This document shows positions 53,004 through 62,800 of a stretch of DNA of 64,000 nt, in pieces. A model generated the notes under the pieces. That model searched no databases and was not told the DNA's origin. It worked only from the letters and a program-made list of their open reading frames with translations. This DNA comes from Buttiauxella izardii (lineage in GTDB: Bacteria > Pseudomonadota > Gammaproteobacteria > Enterobacterales > Enterobacteriaceae), in assembly GCF_003601925.1 (NCBI RefSeq), contig NZ_QZWH01000015.1:16692-80691 (forward strand), given 5' to 3'. The number at the start of each line of letters is the position of its first letter. The stretch's first letter is position 1. Both the position numbers and the translations under genes were made by a program.

Positions 53004-54374
53004 TTAACGATGATAGAGCGGCAGCCAAAGCACCAACCGCAGCCCGCCTAATGGACTGTCGTCAGCTTTCACCCAACCGCGATGCTGCTGAACGGCCGTT
53101 TCCACAATCGCTAATCCCAAACCCGTACCGCCAGATTCGCGATCGCGCGCTTCGTCTGTGCGATAGAACGGACGGAATATTTGTTCACGATCTTCCGGGC
53201 TGACGCCTGGGCCATCATCATCCACCGTGACAGTAATCCCTTGATTATCAACGGAGAAGTTAACAGCGATTTTGGTATGTGAGTACCGTAATGCGTTGCG
53301 GACGATGTTCTCTAACGCGCTTTCCAGCGCGTTAGGGTTACCGTACATCAACCACGGGCCAGGCGGATAAGTTACTTCCAGCGATTTGCCCATCTGCTCG
53401 GCTTCAAAGGCGGCGTTATCCAGCACTTCGGACCAGATTTGATTGGCTTTCATCGTCTCGCTCGCCAGCGCGTTTTTCTGCTGGTTACGGGACATCACTA
53501 ACAAGTCGTTGATCATGCCATCAAGACGCTGAGCTTCTGTTTCGATGCGCTCCAGCTCCTTGCTTTCACCCGTTTTGCGGCGCAACAAAGCTGTGCCTAA
53601 TTGCAAACGGGTTAACGGGGTACGCAGTTCATGGGAAATATCAGACAACAACCTTTGTTGGCTTGTCATCATCCTTTCCAGCGCGGTAATCATCTGGTTA
53701 AAACTGGCTCCGGCGGCGAGAAATTCTTGCGGCCCGGATTCAAGTTCAGGATGTTGACGCAAATTCCCCCGAGCCACTTCATCCGCCGCGTTTTTCAACT
53801 TACGTGCCGGTTTCGCCAGGCTCCACGCCAGCCATAACAGCAGCGGCGAACTGACCAACATCGTGACAATGAGTAACAGTAAAGGTCTATCAAACAGCAG
53901 GTTAATAAAATCAGATTGGGAATTACTTGCAGGGCGGATCAGATAGAGCTGGTAATTATCTTCGCCATCACGAACCGAAAACGGCCCCACTAATTCTACG
54001 CGGCCATACTTTTTCTTTTGCGGATGATCGGAGTTATCGGACTGGCCGATAAAGTTACGAATGATCTGCATTTCATTGCGCTGGGCGCCAATCACTCGCC
54101 CTTCGCTGGTCACGAGTAACAAACGCTGCCCCGGCGGTGCCCATTTATCAATGGCCCGGAACAAGCGACGCCACCACATCAGGTCGTTCGGTGGATCGTT
54201 TTCAAGTTCCGCTTCGACATGCTGTTCAATCATGATGCCTTGACGTTGCTCATTCTCCATCAACTCGGTCATTTGACGCGAATCCAGTTTCGGCAGCATC
54301 AGCACTAGCATCAGCACTAACGCCAGCGTCAACCAGAAGATGGCAAAAATACGCGCGGTAAGGCTACTTATCAT
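53004..54374 (-). CDS. cpxA: Sensor histidine kinase CpxA
   Basis: 456 residues (E. coli 457). CpxA is the inner-membrane sensor of envelope misfolding and phosphorylates CpxR. Features in order: TM1 (about 7-28), a periplasmic PAS-like sensor, TM2 (about 165-185, LLLLIVTMLVSSPLLLWL), HAMP, the dimerisation domain with the phospho-accepting His in SDISHELRTPLTRL near residue 248, and the ATPase domain (N box IVRNALRYS, DDDGPG, GGTGLGLAIV). Overlaps cpxR by four bases. Confidence 0.98.
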   Translation of the reverse strand: MISSLTARIFAIFWLTLALVLMLVLMLPKLDSRQMTELMENEQRQGIMIEQHVEAELENDPPNDLMWWRRLFRAIDKWAPPGQRLLLVTSEGRVIGAQRNEMQIIRNFIGQSDNSDHPQKKKYGRVELVGPFSVRDGEDNYQLYLIRPASNSQSDFINLLFDRPLLLLIVTMLVSSPLLLWLAWSLAKPARKLKNAADEVARGNLRQHPELESGPQEFLAAGASFNQMITALERMMTSQQRLLSDISHELRTPLTRLQLGTALLRRKTGESKELERIETEAQRLDGMINDLLVMSRNQQKNALASETMKANQIWSEVLDNAAFEAEQMGKSLEVTYPPGPWLMYGNPNALESALENIVRNALRYSHTKIAVNFSVDNQGITVTVDDDGPGVSPEDREQIFRPFYRTDEARDRESGGTGLGLAIVETAVQQHRGWVKADDSPLGGLRLVLWLPLYHR

Positions 54375-55069
54375 GAAGCAGACACCATCAGGTAGCCGCG
54401 GCCACGTAATGTTTTAAACCACGGATGACCGTCTTTGCGATCCGGCAATTTACGACGCAAATTGGAAATATGCATGTCGATTGCGCGGTCGAAAGGTGTC
54501 AGGCGTTTACCCAGAACTTCCTGGCTTAAATGTTCGCGTGAAACCACCTGTCCCAAATGCTGGGCCAGCAAATAAAGCAATGTAAATTCAGTACCGGTTA
54601 AATCCAGCGCTTGCCCGTCAAAGCTTGCTTCCTGGCGACCAGGATTCAGACTTAAACCGTCAACTTCCACGGTTGGCGAGCCACTGTCGCTGTTTTGTTG
54701 CTGTTCGCTCCAATGTGAACGACGTAAAATAGCGCGTATACGGGCCACCAGTTCACGATCGTTAAACGGTTTAGGCAGATAGTCATCTGCACCCAGTTCG
54801 AGGCCGAGAACGCGATCCAGCTCACTTCCTCGAGCCGTCAGCATAATGACTGGAGTCTGGTGTGACTGGCGCAACTCTTTCAAAGTATCAATGCCATTTT
54901 TCTTTGGCATCATCACGTCGAGCAATAAAAGGTCAATGGTGTCATCAAGAAGCTCCAACGCTTGTTCGCCATCGTGGGCAACAATTACGTTAAAACCTTC
55001 CATGTCGAGCAGTTCCTTTAACAGGGAAGTAAGCTCTCGGTCATCATCAACTAGCAGAATTTTATTCAT
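54371..55069 (-). CDS. cpxR: Response regulator CpxR
   Basis: 232 residues, as in E. coli. An OmpR-family regulator: receiver domain with acidic pocket DDD (8-10), the phospho-accepting Asp51 in LLLLDVMMP, and Lys in YLPKPF near residue 102; then a winged-helix DNA-binding domain (DRAIDMHISNLRRKLP). It controls envelope-stress genes such as cpxP. Divergent from cpxP across a CpxR box. Confidence 0.98.
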   Translation of the reverse strand: MNKILLVDDDRELTSLLKELLDMEGFNVIVAHDGEQALELLDDTIDLLLLDVMMPKKNGIDTLKELRQSHQTPVIMLTARGSELDRVLGLELGADDYLPKPFNDRELVARIRAILRRSHWSEQQQNSDSGSPTVEVDGLSLNPGRQEASFDGQALDLTGTEFTLLYLLAQHLGQVVSREHLSQEVLGKRLTPFDRAIDMHISNLRRKLPDRKDGHPWFKTLRGRGYLMVSAS

Positions 55070-55124
55070 TGTTAAATTACCTCCGAGGCAGAAATTACGT
55101 CATCAAGGCGCGCTAATCTATGAC

Positions 55125-55139
55125 TTTACGTTGTTTTAC
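55125..55139. promoter_or_regulatory. CpxR box between cpxR and cpxP
   Basis: TTTAC-N5-TTTAC, which reads GTAAA-N5-GTAAA on the other strand, is an exact match to the CpxR consensus. It lies 80 bases before the cpxP start and 56 before the cpxR start, suited to autoregulation of both. Confidence 0.92.
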
Positions 55140-55219
55140 ACCCCCTGACGCTAGTTTGCAGCGGGAATCGTAGACTGAATCTCGTTGAATCGCAGCACAG
55201 ATGATTTCAGGAGCAAGTG

Positions 55220-55732
55220 ATGCGCAATGTTACCGCTGCCGTCATGGCCTCTACATTGACTCTGATTACCCTGGCAAGTCATGCCAGAGAGTTACCGGCT
55301 AGCGATAACTGGTACCAGGGCGGTGAAGGCTCGGTGAAGCGAAATAACCTTCAGAGCCATATGTTCGAAGGCATAAACCTGACCGAACAACAGCGCCAAC
55401 AAATGCGCGATCTAATGCAACGGGCACGGCATGATAGCCCACCCGTGAATGTAAGCGAAATGGAGACCATGCATAATCTGGTCACCGCAGAGAATTTTGA
55501 CGAAACGGCAGTGCGTGCCCAGGCTGAAAAAATGGCACAAGAACAAGTGGCTCGCCAGGTTGAAATGGCGAAAGTACGCAATCAAATGTACCGCTTGTTA
55601 AGTCCTGAACAGCAGGCCGTTTTGAATGACAAACACCAACAGCGCATGAATCAATTTCGTGAACTGGCGGATCTGCAACAGATGTCTTCGTTGCAGGCAC
55701 TGAGTAGTAGCAGTAAGCGTAGTAACCAGTAA
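55220..55732 (+). CDS. cpxP: Periplasmic Cpx regulator/adaptor CpxP
   Basis: 170 residues from the ATG at 55220 with AGGAGC six bases upstream; slightly longer than the E. coli protein. A signal peptide ends around SHA before REL. CpxP is a periplasmic dimer that dampens CpxA signalling and aids DegP-mediated proteolysis. The two LTxxQ-type motifs are present (LTEQQRQQM near residue 55 and LSPEQQAVL near 127), and [19 protein letters not shown] forms the central helix. The transcript's 3' end holds the CpxQ sRNA. Confidence 0.97.
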   Translation: MRNVTAAVMASTLTLITLASHARELPASDNWYQGGEGSVKRNNLQSHMFEGINLTEQQRQQMRDLMQRARHDSPPVNVSEMETMHNLVTAENFDETAVRAQAEKMAQEQVARQVEMAKVRNQMYRLLSPEQQAVLNDKHQQRMNQFRELADLQQMSSLQALSSSSKRSNQ

Positions 55733-55741
55733 CAAACCCTG

Positions 55742-55799
55742 TTTTCCTTGCCATAGACACCATCCCTGTCTTCCCCGCCTTAACAGGCGGGTTTTTTTT
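55742..55799 (+). ncRNA. cpxQ: CpxQ small RNA (3' end of the cpxP mRNA)
   Basis: The sequence begins TTTTCCTTGCCATAGACACC, the conserved 5' region of E. coli and Salmonella CpxQ used for base pairing with mRNAs of envelope proteins. It ends in an intrinsic terminator with stem CCCGCC/GGCGGG, loop TTAACA and eight Ts, which gives the Hfq-binding U tail. In related species RNase E releases CpxQ from cpxP mRNA; the exact cut here is inferred. The hairpin bases differ from E. coli while the seed region is unchanged. Confidence 0.87.
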
Positions 55800-55856
55800 G
55801 CCTGAAGGTTCGGATGAATCCGCTATACTAGCCAGCAATCATTCGCTGGAGCCCCT

Positions 55857-56759
55857 ATGAATCAACAATATGGGAAGCTGGTCAGCCGCGCTGCAATTGC
55901 CGCGACGGTGATGGCATCGTTGTTACTTTTGATCAAGATTTTCGCCTGGTGGTATACCGGTTCGGTCAGTATTCTGGCGGCATTGGTTGATTCGCTGGTG
56001 GACATCGCCGCGTCTCTAACTAACCTTTTGGTTGTGCGCTATTCGCTGCAACCAGCGGATGAAGAACACACTTTTGGGCACGGCAAAGCGGAATCGCTGG
56101 CAGCACTCGCACAAAGTATGTTTATTTCTGGTTCTGCACTGTTCCTGTTTTTGACCGGGATTCAGCACTTAGCGGATCCAGCGCAGATGAAACAGCCATT
56201 GATCGGCGTTATTGTTACGGTTATTGCATTATTCAGCACGCTTATACTTGTGACGTTCCAACGCTGGGTCGTGCGCAAGACGCAAAGTCAGGCTGTTCGG
56301 GCAGATATGCTTCATTATCAGTCTGATGTTATGATGAACGGAGCCATTCTGGTTGCATTAGCGCTGTCCTGGTATGGCTGGCACCGTGCTGATTCGATAT
56401 TTGCATTGGGGATCGGCGTCTATATTTTATATAACGCGCTGCGGATGGGTTATGAAGCAGTGCAGTCACTGTTAGATCGTGCTTTGCCCGATGAAGAACG
56501 CCAGGCAATCATTGATATCATCAATAATTGGCCCGGAGTCAAAGGCGCGCATGATCTACGCACGCGGCAGTCAGGGCCGACCCGCTTTATTCAAGTTCAT
56601 ATCGAAATGGAAGACAATTTGCCGCTCGTTCAGGCGCATGTTATTGCCGAACAAGTGGAACAGGCTCTCTTGCGTCGTTTTCCTGGGTCAGATGTGATTA
56701 TTCACCAGGACCCCTGCTCGGTCGTTCCGACGCAGCAGCAAGGCCATTTTGAGCTCTAA
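55857..56759 (+). CDS. fieF: Cation-efflux pump FieF (YiiP)
   Basis: 300 residues, as in E. coli. FieF is a cation diffusion facilitator that exports Zn2+ and Fe2+ in exchange for protons. Six helices are visible, with the transport-site residues Asp45 and Asp49 in LVDSLVDIA and the second pair (His and Asp) in MLHYQSDV near residue 153. The C-terminal metallochaperone-like domain includes [23 protein letters not shown] -10 sits about 25 bases upstream of the ATG. Confidence 0.97.
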   Translation: MNQQYGKLVSRAAIAATVMASLLLLIKIFAWWYTGSVSILAALVDSLVDIAASLTNLLVVRYSLQPADEEHTFGHGKAESLAALAQSMFISGSALFLFLTGIQHLADPAQMKQPLIGVIVTVIALFSTLILVTFQRWVVRKTQSQAVRADMLHYQSDVMMNGAILVALALSWYGWHRADSIFALGIGVYILYNALRMGYEAVQSLLDRALPDEERQAIIDIINNWPGVKGAHDLRTRQSGPTRFIQVHIEMEDNLPLVQAHVIAEQVEQALLRRFPGSDVIIHQDPCSVVPTQQQGHFEL

Positions 56760-56823
56760 TTTTTCGTTGTAAAGTCGGGCGTTTCTGGAATTTTTTGGAT
56801 AAAATACCGGCATATGGCCTGAC

Positions 56824-56837
56824 CTGAATCAATTCAG
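56824..56837. promoter_or_regulatory. Cra (FruR) operator of pfkA
   Basis: CTGAATCAATTCAG is palindromic apart from its centre and matches the Cra consensus (TGAATCGATTCA type) at nearly all positions. It lies 15 bases before a TATACT -10 (56852-56857), so Cra would overlap the -35 and repress pfkA until fructose 1-phosphate accumulates. Confidence 0.85.
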
Positions 56838-56942
56838 CAAGAAGCGGTTGTTATACTATTTGTAGCAGAGTCGACGCCTCGGCATGCCGCAGGCCGTTTC
56901 CGGCAACAGTATTAATTTGCATTCAAAAGTTCAGAGGTAGTC

Positions 56943-57905
56943 ATGATCAAAAAAATTGGTGTGTTGACGAGTGGCGGTGATGCGCCGGGTATGAACGCCG
57001 CGATTCGTGGTGTGGTGCGCGCAGCATTGTCGGAAGGTCTGGAAGTCGTAGGTGTTTATGATGGCTATCTCGGCTTGTACGAAGATCGCATGGTGAATCT
57101 GGACCGTTATAGCGTGTCCGATATGATTAACCGCGGCGGTACATTCCTGGGTTCCGCTCGTTTCCCGGAGTTTCGTGATGAAAAAATCCGTGAAGTGGCT
57201 ATCGAGAATCTGAAAAAACGCGGTATTGATGCGCTGGTTGTTATCGGCGGCGATGGTTCCTACATGGGTGCTATGCGTCTGACCGAAATGGGCTTCCCAT
57301 GCATCGGCCTGCCAGGCACCATTGATAACGACATCAAAGGTACTGATTACACCATCGGTTTCTTCACCGCACTGGAAACAGTCGTAGAAGCCATCGACCG
57401 TCTGCGTGACACCTCTTCTTCCCACCAGCGTATTTCTATCGTGGAAGTGATGGGCCGTTACTGTGGCGATCTGACCTTAGCTGCGTCAATTGCGGGTGGC
57501 TGTGAGTTTGTTGTCCTGCCAGAAGTTGAGTTCAATCGTGAAGACCTGGTTGAAGAAATCAAAGCGGGTATCGCTAAAGGTAAAAAGCACGCAATCGTGG
57601 CGATTACCGAGCACATCTGTGACATCGACGAGCTGGCGCAATATATCGAAACAGAAACCAAGCGCGAAACTCGTGCGACCGTTCTGGGCCACATTCAGCG
57701 CGGTGGTTCACCAGTTGCTTACGACCGTATTTTGGCTTCCCGCATGGGCGCTTACTCCATCGAACTGTTGCTGCAAGGCCACGGCGGTCGTTGCGTAGGC
57801 ATTCAGAATGAGAAACTGGTTCACCATGACATCATCGACGCTATCGAAAATATGAAGCGTCCGTTCAAAGGTGACTGGCTGGATTGCGCCAAGAAACTGT
57901 ACTAA
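56943..57905 (+). CDS. pfkA: 6-phosphofructokinase I
   Basis: 320 residues, as in E. coli. PfkA is the main, allosteric phosphofructokinase of glycolysis. ATP site [12 protein letters not shown] (residues 9-20) and [11 protein letters not shown] near 100; catalytic Asp in [14 protein letters not shown] near 127; fructose 6-phosphate and effector residues in GHIQRGGSP near 248. AGAGGTAGTC precedes the ATG. Confidence 0.99.
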   Translation: MIKKIGVLTSGGDAPGMNAAIRGVVRAALSEGLEVVGVYDGYLGLYEDRMVNLDRYSVSDMINRGGTFLGSARFPEFRDEKIREVAIENLKKRGIDALVVIGGDGSYMGAMRLTEMGFPCIGLPGTIDNDIKGTDYTIGFFTALETVVEAIDRLRDTSSSHQRISIVEVMGRYCGDLTLAASIAGGCEFVVLPEVEFNREDLVEEIKAGIAKGKKHAIVAITEHICDIDELAQYIETETKRETRATVLGHIQRGGSPVAYDRILASRMGAYSIELLLQGHGGRCVGIQNEKLVHHDIIDAIENMKRPFKGDWLDCAKKLY

Positions 57906-57924
57906 TTCACTTATCGTGAAATTG

Positions 57925-57949
57925 AAAGCCGGGGAAACCCGGCTTTTTG
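57925..57949 (+). terminator. Terminator of pfkA
   Basis: AAAGCCGGG and CCCGGCTTT form a 9-bp stem around a GAAA tetraloop and run into TTTTG, 20 bases after the stop. Confidence 0.9.
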
Positions 57950-58057
57950 CTGCCTGATATATGCTCAATAGTTATAGCCAATCTTTTTTTATTCTTTAAT
58001 GAATGGTTCAAATTCTGGCACGCTGCTTTTATCAAATCTGATTAAAGAGAGCGAACG

Positions 58058-59047
58058 ATGAACAAGTGGGGAGTTGGACTTACATTACTGTTGGCATCAA
58101 CCAGCGTACTGGCGAAAGATATTCAGTTACTTAACGTCTCTTACGATCCCACTCGCGAACTTTATGACGAGTATAACAAGGCGTTTAGTGCTCACTGGAA
58201 ACAACAAACTGGCGACAACTTGGTTATTCGCCAGTCTCATGGCGGGTCTGGTAAACAAGCCACGTCTGTTATCAACGGTATCGAAGCCGATGTGGTGACT
58301 CTGGCGTTGGCATACGATGTGGATGCCATTGCCGAGCGTGGCCGTATCGACAAAAACTGGATCAAACGCCTGCCGGATAACTCCGCGCCTTATACCTCGA
58401 CCATCGTGTTCCTGGTGCGCAAAGGCAACCCAAAACAAATTCATGACTGGAATGACCTGATTAAACCGGGCGTTTCGGTTATCACGCCAAACCCGAAAAG
58501 CTCAGGTGGCGCACGCTGGAACTATCTGGCAGCCTGGGGTTACGCTCTGCATCACAACAACAACGATCAGGCCAAAGCGCAGGATTTCGTAAAAGCGCTA
58601 TATAAGAACGTTGAAGTGCTGGATTCCGGCGCACGTGGTTCAACCAATACTTTCGTTGAGCGCAATATCGGTGACGTTCTGATTGCCTGGGAAAACGAAG
58701 CGCTGCTGGCAACCAAAGAACTGGGCAAAGATAAGTTTGAAATTGTCACCCCAAGCGAATCCATTCTGGCGGAACCTACCGTATCTGTGGTCGATAAAGT
58801 CGTCGACAAGAAAGGGACTCAGGAAGTCGCTGCAGCGTATTTGAAGTACCTGTACTCACCAGAAGGCCAGGAAATTGCAGCGAAGAATTATTACCGTCCA
58901 CGCAATGCGGACGTAGCGAAGAAATATGAAAACTCCTTCCCGAAACTGAAGTTGTACACTATTGATGAAGAGTTTGGCGGCTGGACAAAAGCGCAAAAAG
59001 AACACTTCTCGAATGGCGGAACCTTCGACCAGATTAGTCAGCGTTAA
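58058..59047 (+). CDS. sbp: Periplasmic sulfate-binding protein
   Basis: 329 residues, as in E. coli. Residues 1-19 are a signal peptide ([19 protein letters not shown] before KDIQ). Sbp delivers sulfate to the CysTWA importer. Family stretches are [17 protein letters not shown] near the mature N-terminus, SHGGSGKQA (sulfate-binding), and [18 protein letters not shown] (split). It normally belongs to the CysB regulon; I cannot point to a definite CysB site in the 152-base upstream gap. Confidence 0.97.
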   Translation: MNKWGVGLTLLLASTSVLAKDIQLLNVSYDPTRELYDEYNKAFSAHWKQQTGDNLVIRQSHGGSGKQATSVINGIEADVVTLALAYDVDAIAERGRIDKNWIKRLPDNSAPYTSTIVFLVRKGNPKQIHDWNDLIKPGVSVITPNPKSSGGARWNYLAAWGYALHHNNNDQAKAQDFVKALYKNVEVLDSGARGSTNTFVERNIGDVLIAWENEALLATKELGKDKFEIVTPSESILAEPTVSVVDKVVDKKGTQEVAAAYLKYLYSPEGQEIAAKNYYRPRNADVAKKYENSFPKLKLYTIDEEFGGWTKAQKEHFSNGGTFDQISQR

Positions 59048-59055
59048 GTTTAAAG

Positions 59056-59080
59056 ACGGCCCCGTTTGGGGCCGTTTTGC
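59056..59080 (+). terminator. Terminator of sbp
   Basis: ACGGCCCC and GGGGCCGT pair around GTTT, followed by TTTGCTTTT, nine bases after the sbp stop. Confidence 0.88.
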
Positions 59081-59140
59081 TTTTGAGTTCCCGCCGTTTG
59101 CGCTACGCTGAGCAACCCTCTTCTTGTTCCTGAGGTTTCA

Positions 59141-59902
59141 ATGCTGCGGCACCGACGCACGGTAGTTGTCTCTATTTCCCTGTTGATTGTTGTCGTCATC
59201 GCCTGGTTTAGCCTGCGGCAATATTTGCATCACCCCGATGCGCTTTGGCGTATCGTCAGCCAGCAATGCGTTCCCAATCAACAAAAAAGCCAAAGCCCAG
59301 AGCCGTGCGCCAAAGTGGATTTGCCTTCGGGATTCGTGCTCCTGAAAGATATTCATGGCCCGCTTCAATATCTGTTGATGCCCACCGCAAAAATGAAAGG
59401 CATGGAAAGCCCTGAGCTTTTGCAGGCGCAAACCCCTAACTTCTTCTGGCTAGCCTGGCAGCAGCGTAATGTGATGAGCGCACGTCTGGGTTCTTACATT
59501 CCTGATGATGTGGTTTCCCTCACGATAAACTCCACGACAGGCCGCACTCAAAACCAGCTGCACATTCATATTTCTTGTCTGCGGAAAGATGTACGCGGGC
59601 AGTTAAATCGCTATACAAACACCCTGAACCACCAATGGCAGGTGTTCCCGGAATCATTAGCGGGAAACACGTACATTGCCAGAAAAGTCACTGCGGATGA
59701 GTTTTCTCAACGTAGCCCGTTCATCATGCTGGCAAACCAGGTTCCTCAGGCTCGCGAACATATGGGGCGTTATAGTCTGGCGATGGCGAAACTGGCTGAT
59801 GGGGATTGGGTCGTTTTGGCGACAGAGCGGAATTTACTGCGTTTGAACCTGGCGTCTGCGGAACAGATACAAGATCACGACTGCGGATTGCTGAAAAAAT
59901 AA
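59141..59902 (+). CDS. cdh: CDP-diacylglycerol pyrophosphatase
   Basis: 253 residues (E. coli 251). Cdh hydrolyses CDP-diacylglycerol to phosphatidate and CMP at the inner membrane. A basic N-terminus and one transmembrane helix (about residues 8-25, VVVSISLLIVVVIAWF) precede the soluble domain. The HIT-like active site is QLHIHISCLRKDV near residue 145, and TARKVTADEF-like and QDHDCGLLKK segments end the protein. Convergent with tpiA. Confidence 0.95.
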   Translation: MLRHRRTVVVSISLLIVVVIAWFSLRQYLHHPDALWRIVSQQCVPNQQKSQSPEPCAKVDLPSGFVLLKDIHGPLQYLLMPTAKMKGMESPELLQAQTPNFFWLAWQQRNVMSARLGSYIPDDVVSLTINSTTGRTQNQLHIHISCLRKDVRGQLNRYTNTLNHQWQVFPESLAGNTYIARKVTADEFSQRSPFIMLANQVPQAREHMGRYSLAMAKLADGDWVVLATERNLLRLNLASAEQIQDHDCGLLKK

Positions 59903-59926
59903 AGGCCCTGCCGGAGCAGAGCCTTA
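59902..59926. terminator. Bidirectional terminator between cdh and tpiA
   Basis: AAGGC-CTGC and GCAG-GCCTT form a stem with one internal mismatch around CGGA. It overlaps the last base of the cdh stop and lies 21 bases from the tpiA stop. Confidence 0.68.
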
Positions 59927-59946
59927 ATATTGCTAAGCGAGAAAAC

Positions 59947-60714
59947 TTACGCTTGTTTCGCTTCAGCAGCAGCTTTAACGATAACGGCAAATGCGTCAGC
60001 TTTCAGAGAAGCACCGCCAACCAGCGCGCCATCGATGTCTGGCTGAGCAAACAGCTCCGCTGCGTTTTTGTCGTTTACGGAACCGCCGTACTGGATGATC
60101 ACTTGTTCAGCAACTTTAGCATCAGCTTTAGCGATGTGGTCACGAATGAATTTGTGAACAGCCTGAGCTTGAGCAGGAGTTGCTGATTTGCCAGTACCGA
60201 TTGCCCATACTGGTTCGTAAGCGATGACTGCGCCTTCGAATGCCGCAGCGCCCTGAGTTTTCAGAACCGCGTCAATCTGACGTGCACAAACTTCTTCAGT
60301 TTTGCCAGCTTCGTTTTCTGCTTCGGTTTCGCCGATGCAAAGAACCGGGATCAGGCCAACTTCTTTCAGAATGGCGAATTTCTTAGCGATCAATTCGTCA
60401 GACTCTGCGTGGTAAGTACGACGCTCTGAGTGACCGATGATGATGTATTTAGCACCGACATCTTTCAACATCTCAGCAGAAACTTCACCGGTAAATGCGC
60501 CAGACAGGTTCAGGTCAACGTTCTGAGCACCAAGAATGATGTGGCTGCCAGAAGCGGCATGTTTAGCCAGATCCAGATACATAGTAGGAGGAGCGATAGC
60601 AACGCCACAGCCAGCAACGCCAGCCAGTTCTTTACGCAGGCCTGCAATCAGCTCGTGTACCATGTGCTTGTTGCCGTTCAGTTTCCAGTTACCCATCACC
60701 AAAGGATGTCGCAT
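59947..60714 (-). CDS. tpiA: Triosephosphate isomerase
   Basis: 255 residues from the ATG at 60714, as in E. coli. TpiA interconverts dihydroxyacetone phosphate and glyceraldehyde 3-phosphate. Active-site residues are Lys11 in GNWKLNG, His in IIGHSERR near residue 95 and Glu in [11 protein letters not shown] near 167; phosphate loop QYGGSV near 210. An in-frame extension of seven residues upstream is rejected as non-matching. Confidence 0.99.
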   Translation of the reverse strand: MRHPLVMGNWKLNGNKHMVHELIAGLRKELAGVAGCGVAIAPPTMYLDLAKHAASGSHIILGAQNVDLNLSGAFTGEVSAEMLKDVGAKYIIIGHSERRTYHAESDELIAKKFAILKEVGLIPVLCIGETEAENEAGKTEEVCARQIDAVLKTQGAAAFEGAVIAYEPVWAIGTGKSATPAQAQAVHKFIRDHIAKADAKVAEQVIIQYGGSVNDKNAAELFAQPDIDGALVGGASLKADAFAVIVKAAAEAKQA

Positions 60715-60823
60715 CTTAATTCTCCACAAGGTCAAACTAATAAAAGAATCGCTGCCGTTCAGGCAGCATGGTCTGTGAAACAGTATAGAGACTCAACAAG
60801 GGAAAGGCTTTGCTTTTTGTCAT

Positions 60824-61423
60824 TTATTCGCCGTTGTTCAGCGTTTCAGATAGCGTTAGCTTAATCGGTTCAACAGCGAAGGTAAGCCCCTTTTCGCCGT
60901 TGTCTGCCACCACATAGCGAATCGCGCCATCGGTTTGAGTGAAATACCGTTTGTTCTTTCCATCGCTAAGCAATTTGTTAAGTTTTGCCACGCTTTGCGG
61001 CTTTGAAAGGGATGGCGTAAATGTGCGTATCAGCGCCGCCATATATTCTGTCGCTTTGGCTCGAGCCGCTTTTTGCTCAGGCCCCTGAATCGGTAGCCAT
61101 GTGATTTGGATAGACTTTATCTTCAGCGTGCCGCGCTCAAGCGCTGCCGATGTATAGAGATTTTCGTTAATCTTGCTGGCGGCGCGCATCAGGTTAACTT
61201 CATCGGCATTAGAGTCGATTGCGCGGAATTCGCTTATCGGCAACTTCGGGTTTTCAGTGCTGAATTTTTCCCGAAACTGCGTAATGTTCATATCGAACGT
61301 TGGCGCGCCCGCCAGTAAATACGGAGCGGCTTGTAGCGTCGAAGCGGAATCTGTAGGCGGATCGGCCCAAACCACCGCTGCGGGTAGCATCAGTAAAGCC
61401 AGGGCTGCAAACAGATGTCTCAT
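60824..61423 (-). CDS. yiiQ: YiiQ, DUF1454 periplasmic protein
   Basis: 199 residues from the ATG at 61423, which has GGAGA upstream; a TTG two codons earlier is less likely. A signal peptide (about residues 1-20, RHLFAALALLMLPAAVVWA) precedes a soluble domain with the family stretches SKINENLYTSAALERGTLK (split) and RYVVADNGEKGLTFAVEPIKL (split). Function unknown. It lies 109 bases upstream of tpiA on the same strand, as in E. coli. Confidence 0.93.
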   Translation of the reverse strand: MRHLFAALALLMLPAAVVWADPPTDSASTLQAAPYLLAGAPTFDMNITQFREKFSTENPKLPISEFRAIDSNADEVNLMRAASKINENLYTSAALERGTLKIKSIQITWLPIQGPEQKAARAKATEYMAALIRTFTPSLSKPQSVAKLNKLLSDGKNKRYFTQTDGAIRYVVADNGEKGLTFAVEPIKLTLSETLNNGE

Positions 61424-61537
61424 TGACAAATTCTCCTGTGAATTCTACTTCCCGATTAAATCGGCATTCCGTTGGCTTGTCAAAACCCGGCATAGCCAGG
61501 GTACACTACGGCGCTAAACAATAAAATGGACCTTACC

Positions 61538-61957
61538 ATGACCATACAGCAATGGCTGTTCTCTTTTAACGGACGTATTGGACGCCGTGACTTCTGGATT
61601 TGGATTGGCGTTTGGCTCATCGCGCTGATCATTCTCTTCACCCTCGCGGGCGCAGAAATTATGCCTTATTCCACAGCGGGTTTCTTTCTATCGGGTTCGT
61701 TGATTCCAACGGCGGCGGTCATTGTGAAGCGTCTGCACGACAGAAATAAGAAAGGCTGGTGGGCGCTGCTGTTTATTCCGGCCTGGCTGCTGCTTGCCGG
61801 AAACTGGGAAACATTCGGCACCTTAGCACAATGGGGCCTGGGGCGTTTTATCCCAACGCTAATTTTGGTGATGGTGATTATGGACCTGGGCGCGTTTGTT
61901 GGCACCCAGGGTGAAAACCGTTTTGGTAAAGACACCAGCGAAGTGAAGTACCGCTAA
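61538..61957 (+). CDS. yiiR: YiiR, DUF805 inner membrane protein
   Basis: 139 residues from the ATG at 61538. DUF805 proteins have three to four transmembrane helices; visible are FNGRIGRRDFWIWIG at the start (the family's FxGRxxRxxFW motif), VKRLHDRNKKGWWALL, the RLHD motif, and helices around residues 22-38, 45-60, 72-88 and 103-122. Function unknown. An ATG at 61526 is an alternative that adds four residues. Its stop is one base from the fpr stop on the other strand. Confidence 0.93.
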   Translation: MTIQQWLFSFNGRIGRRDFWIWIGVWLIALIILFTLAGAEIMPYSTAGFFLSGSLIPTAAVIVKRLHDRNKKGWWALLFIPAWLLLAGNWETFGTLAQWGLGRFIPTLILVMVIMDLGAFVGTQGENRFGKDTSEVKYR

Positions 61958-61958
61958 C

Positions 61959-62705
61959 TTACCAGTAATGTTCAGCAGTCATATGGCCCGGTCGGCGGCG
62001 CAAATGTTTGGTCATCTGCCGGGTATCTTTCAGTAATTGCTGAGTATCACGAACCATCTGCGGGTTTCCGCACAACATCACATGGCTGGTTTCCGTATTC
62101 ATCGGTAAACCAACAGCCGCTTCCAGATCACCACTTTCGATTAAGGCAGGTACGCGTCCGGTTAACGAACCCGGCAGGGATTCACGGCTCACGACTGTCT
62201 GAATGCGTAATTTCCCTTCGTATTGCTGCTGGAGTTTTTGCATCAACGGCAAATAACTCAAGTCTTGCGCGAAACGCACGGCATGCAGCAAAACGATATT
62301 TTCGAAACGCTCTAGTCCTTTGCCTTCCTGCAAAATAGACAGATACGGGCCTAATGCGGTGCCTGTCGCCAGCATCCACAGCGTCTGGCAATCAGGAATT
62401 TCGTCCAGAACAAAGAACCCTGCCGCTTCGCTGACCAGTGAAATCTCGTCGCCGGGTTGCAACGCGTGTAAGCGTGGGCTGAGTTTGCCTTCCGGCACAG
62501 TGACCAGATAAAACTCAAGATTAGGGTCGCTCGGCGCGTTGACATAGGAATAGGCGCGCTGCACGCGTTCGCCATCAATTTCCATCCCAAGTTTGGTGAA
62601 TTGCCCGGCGGTGAAAGGGGCAACGGGCGCATGAACAGTGAGACTAAACAGAGCGTCGGTCCAGTTTTCAACCCGAACGACAGTACCTTTGACCCATTCT
62701 GCCAT
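61959..62705 (-). CDS. fpr: Ferredoxin/flavodoxin-NADP+ reductase
   Basis: 248 residues, as in E. coli. Fpr passes electrons between NADPH and flavodoxin or ferredoxin and is usually in the SoxRS regulon. FAD-binding motif QRAYSYVNAP near residue 50; NADP-binding ATGTALGPYLSIL near 112; C-terminal TAEHYW ending in aromatic Trp as in relatives. AGGAGG precedes the ATG. Confidence 0.98.
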   Translation of the reverse strand: MAEWVKGTVVRVENWTDALFSLTVHAPVAPFTAGQFTKLGMEIDGERVQRAYSYVNAPSDPNLEFYLVTVPEGKLSPRLHALQPGDEISLVSEAAGFFVLDEIPDCQTLWMLATGTALGPYLSILQEGKGLERFENIVLLHAVRFAQDLSYLPLMQKLQQQYEGKLRIQTVVSRESLPGSLTGRVPALIESGDLEAAVGLPMNTETSHVMLCGNPQMVRDTQQLLKDTRQMTKHLRRRPGHMTAEHYW

Positions 62706-62753
62706 GAAATCCTCCTAATGCTTTTTCCCTATATTCACCAGAAAACCTCGAGA

Positions 62754-62777
62754 TTTCCAGCCGGTTAAAGCTGGAAA
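62754..62777 (-). terminator. Hairpin between glpX and fpr
   Basis: TTTCCAGC and GCTGGAAA form an 8-bp stem around an 8-base loop, 23 bases after the glpX stop. No T-run follows, so it may only reduce read-through into fpr. Confidence 0.45.
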
Positions 62778-62800
62778 GCTCAATCAGACAAACGACGGCC

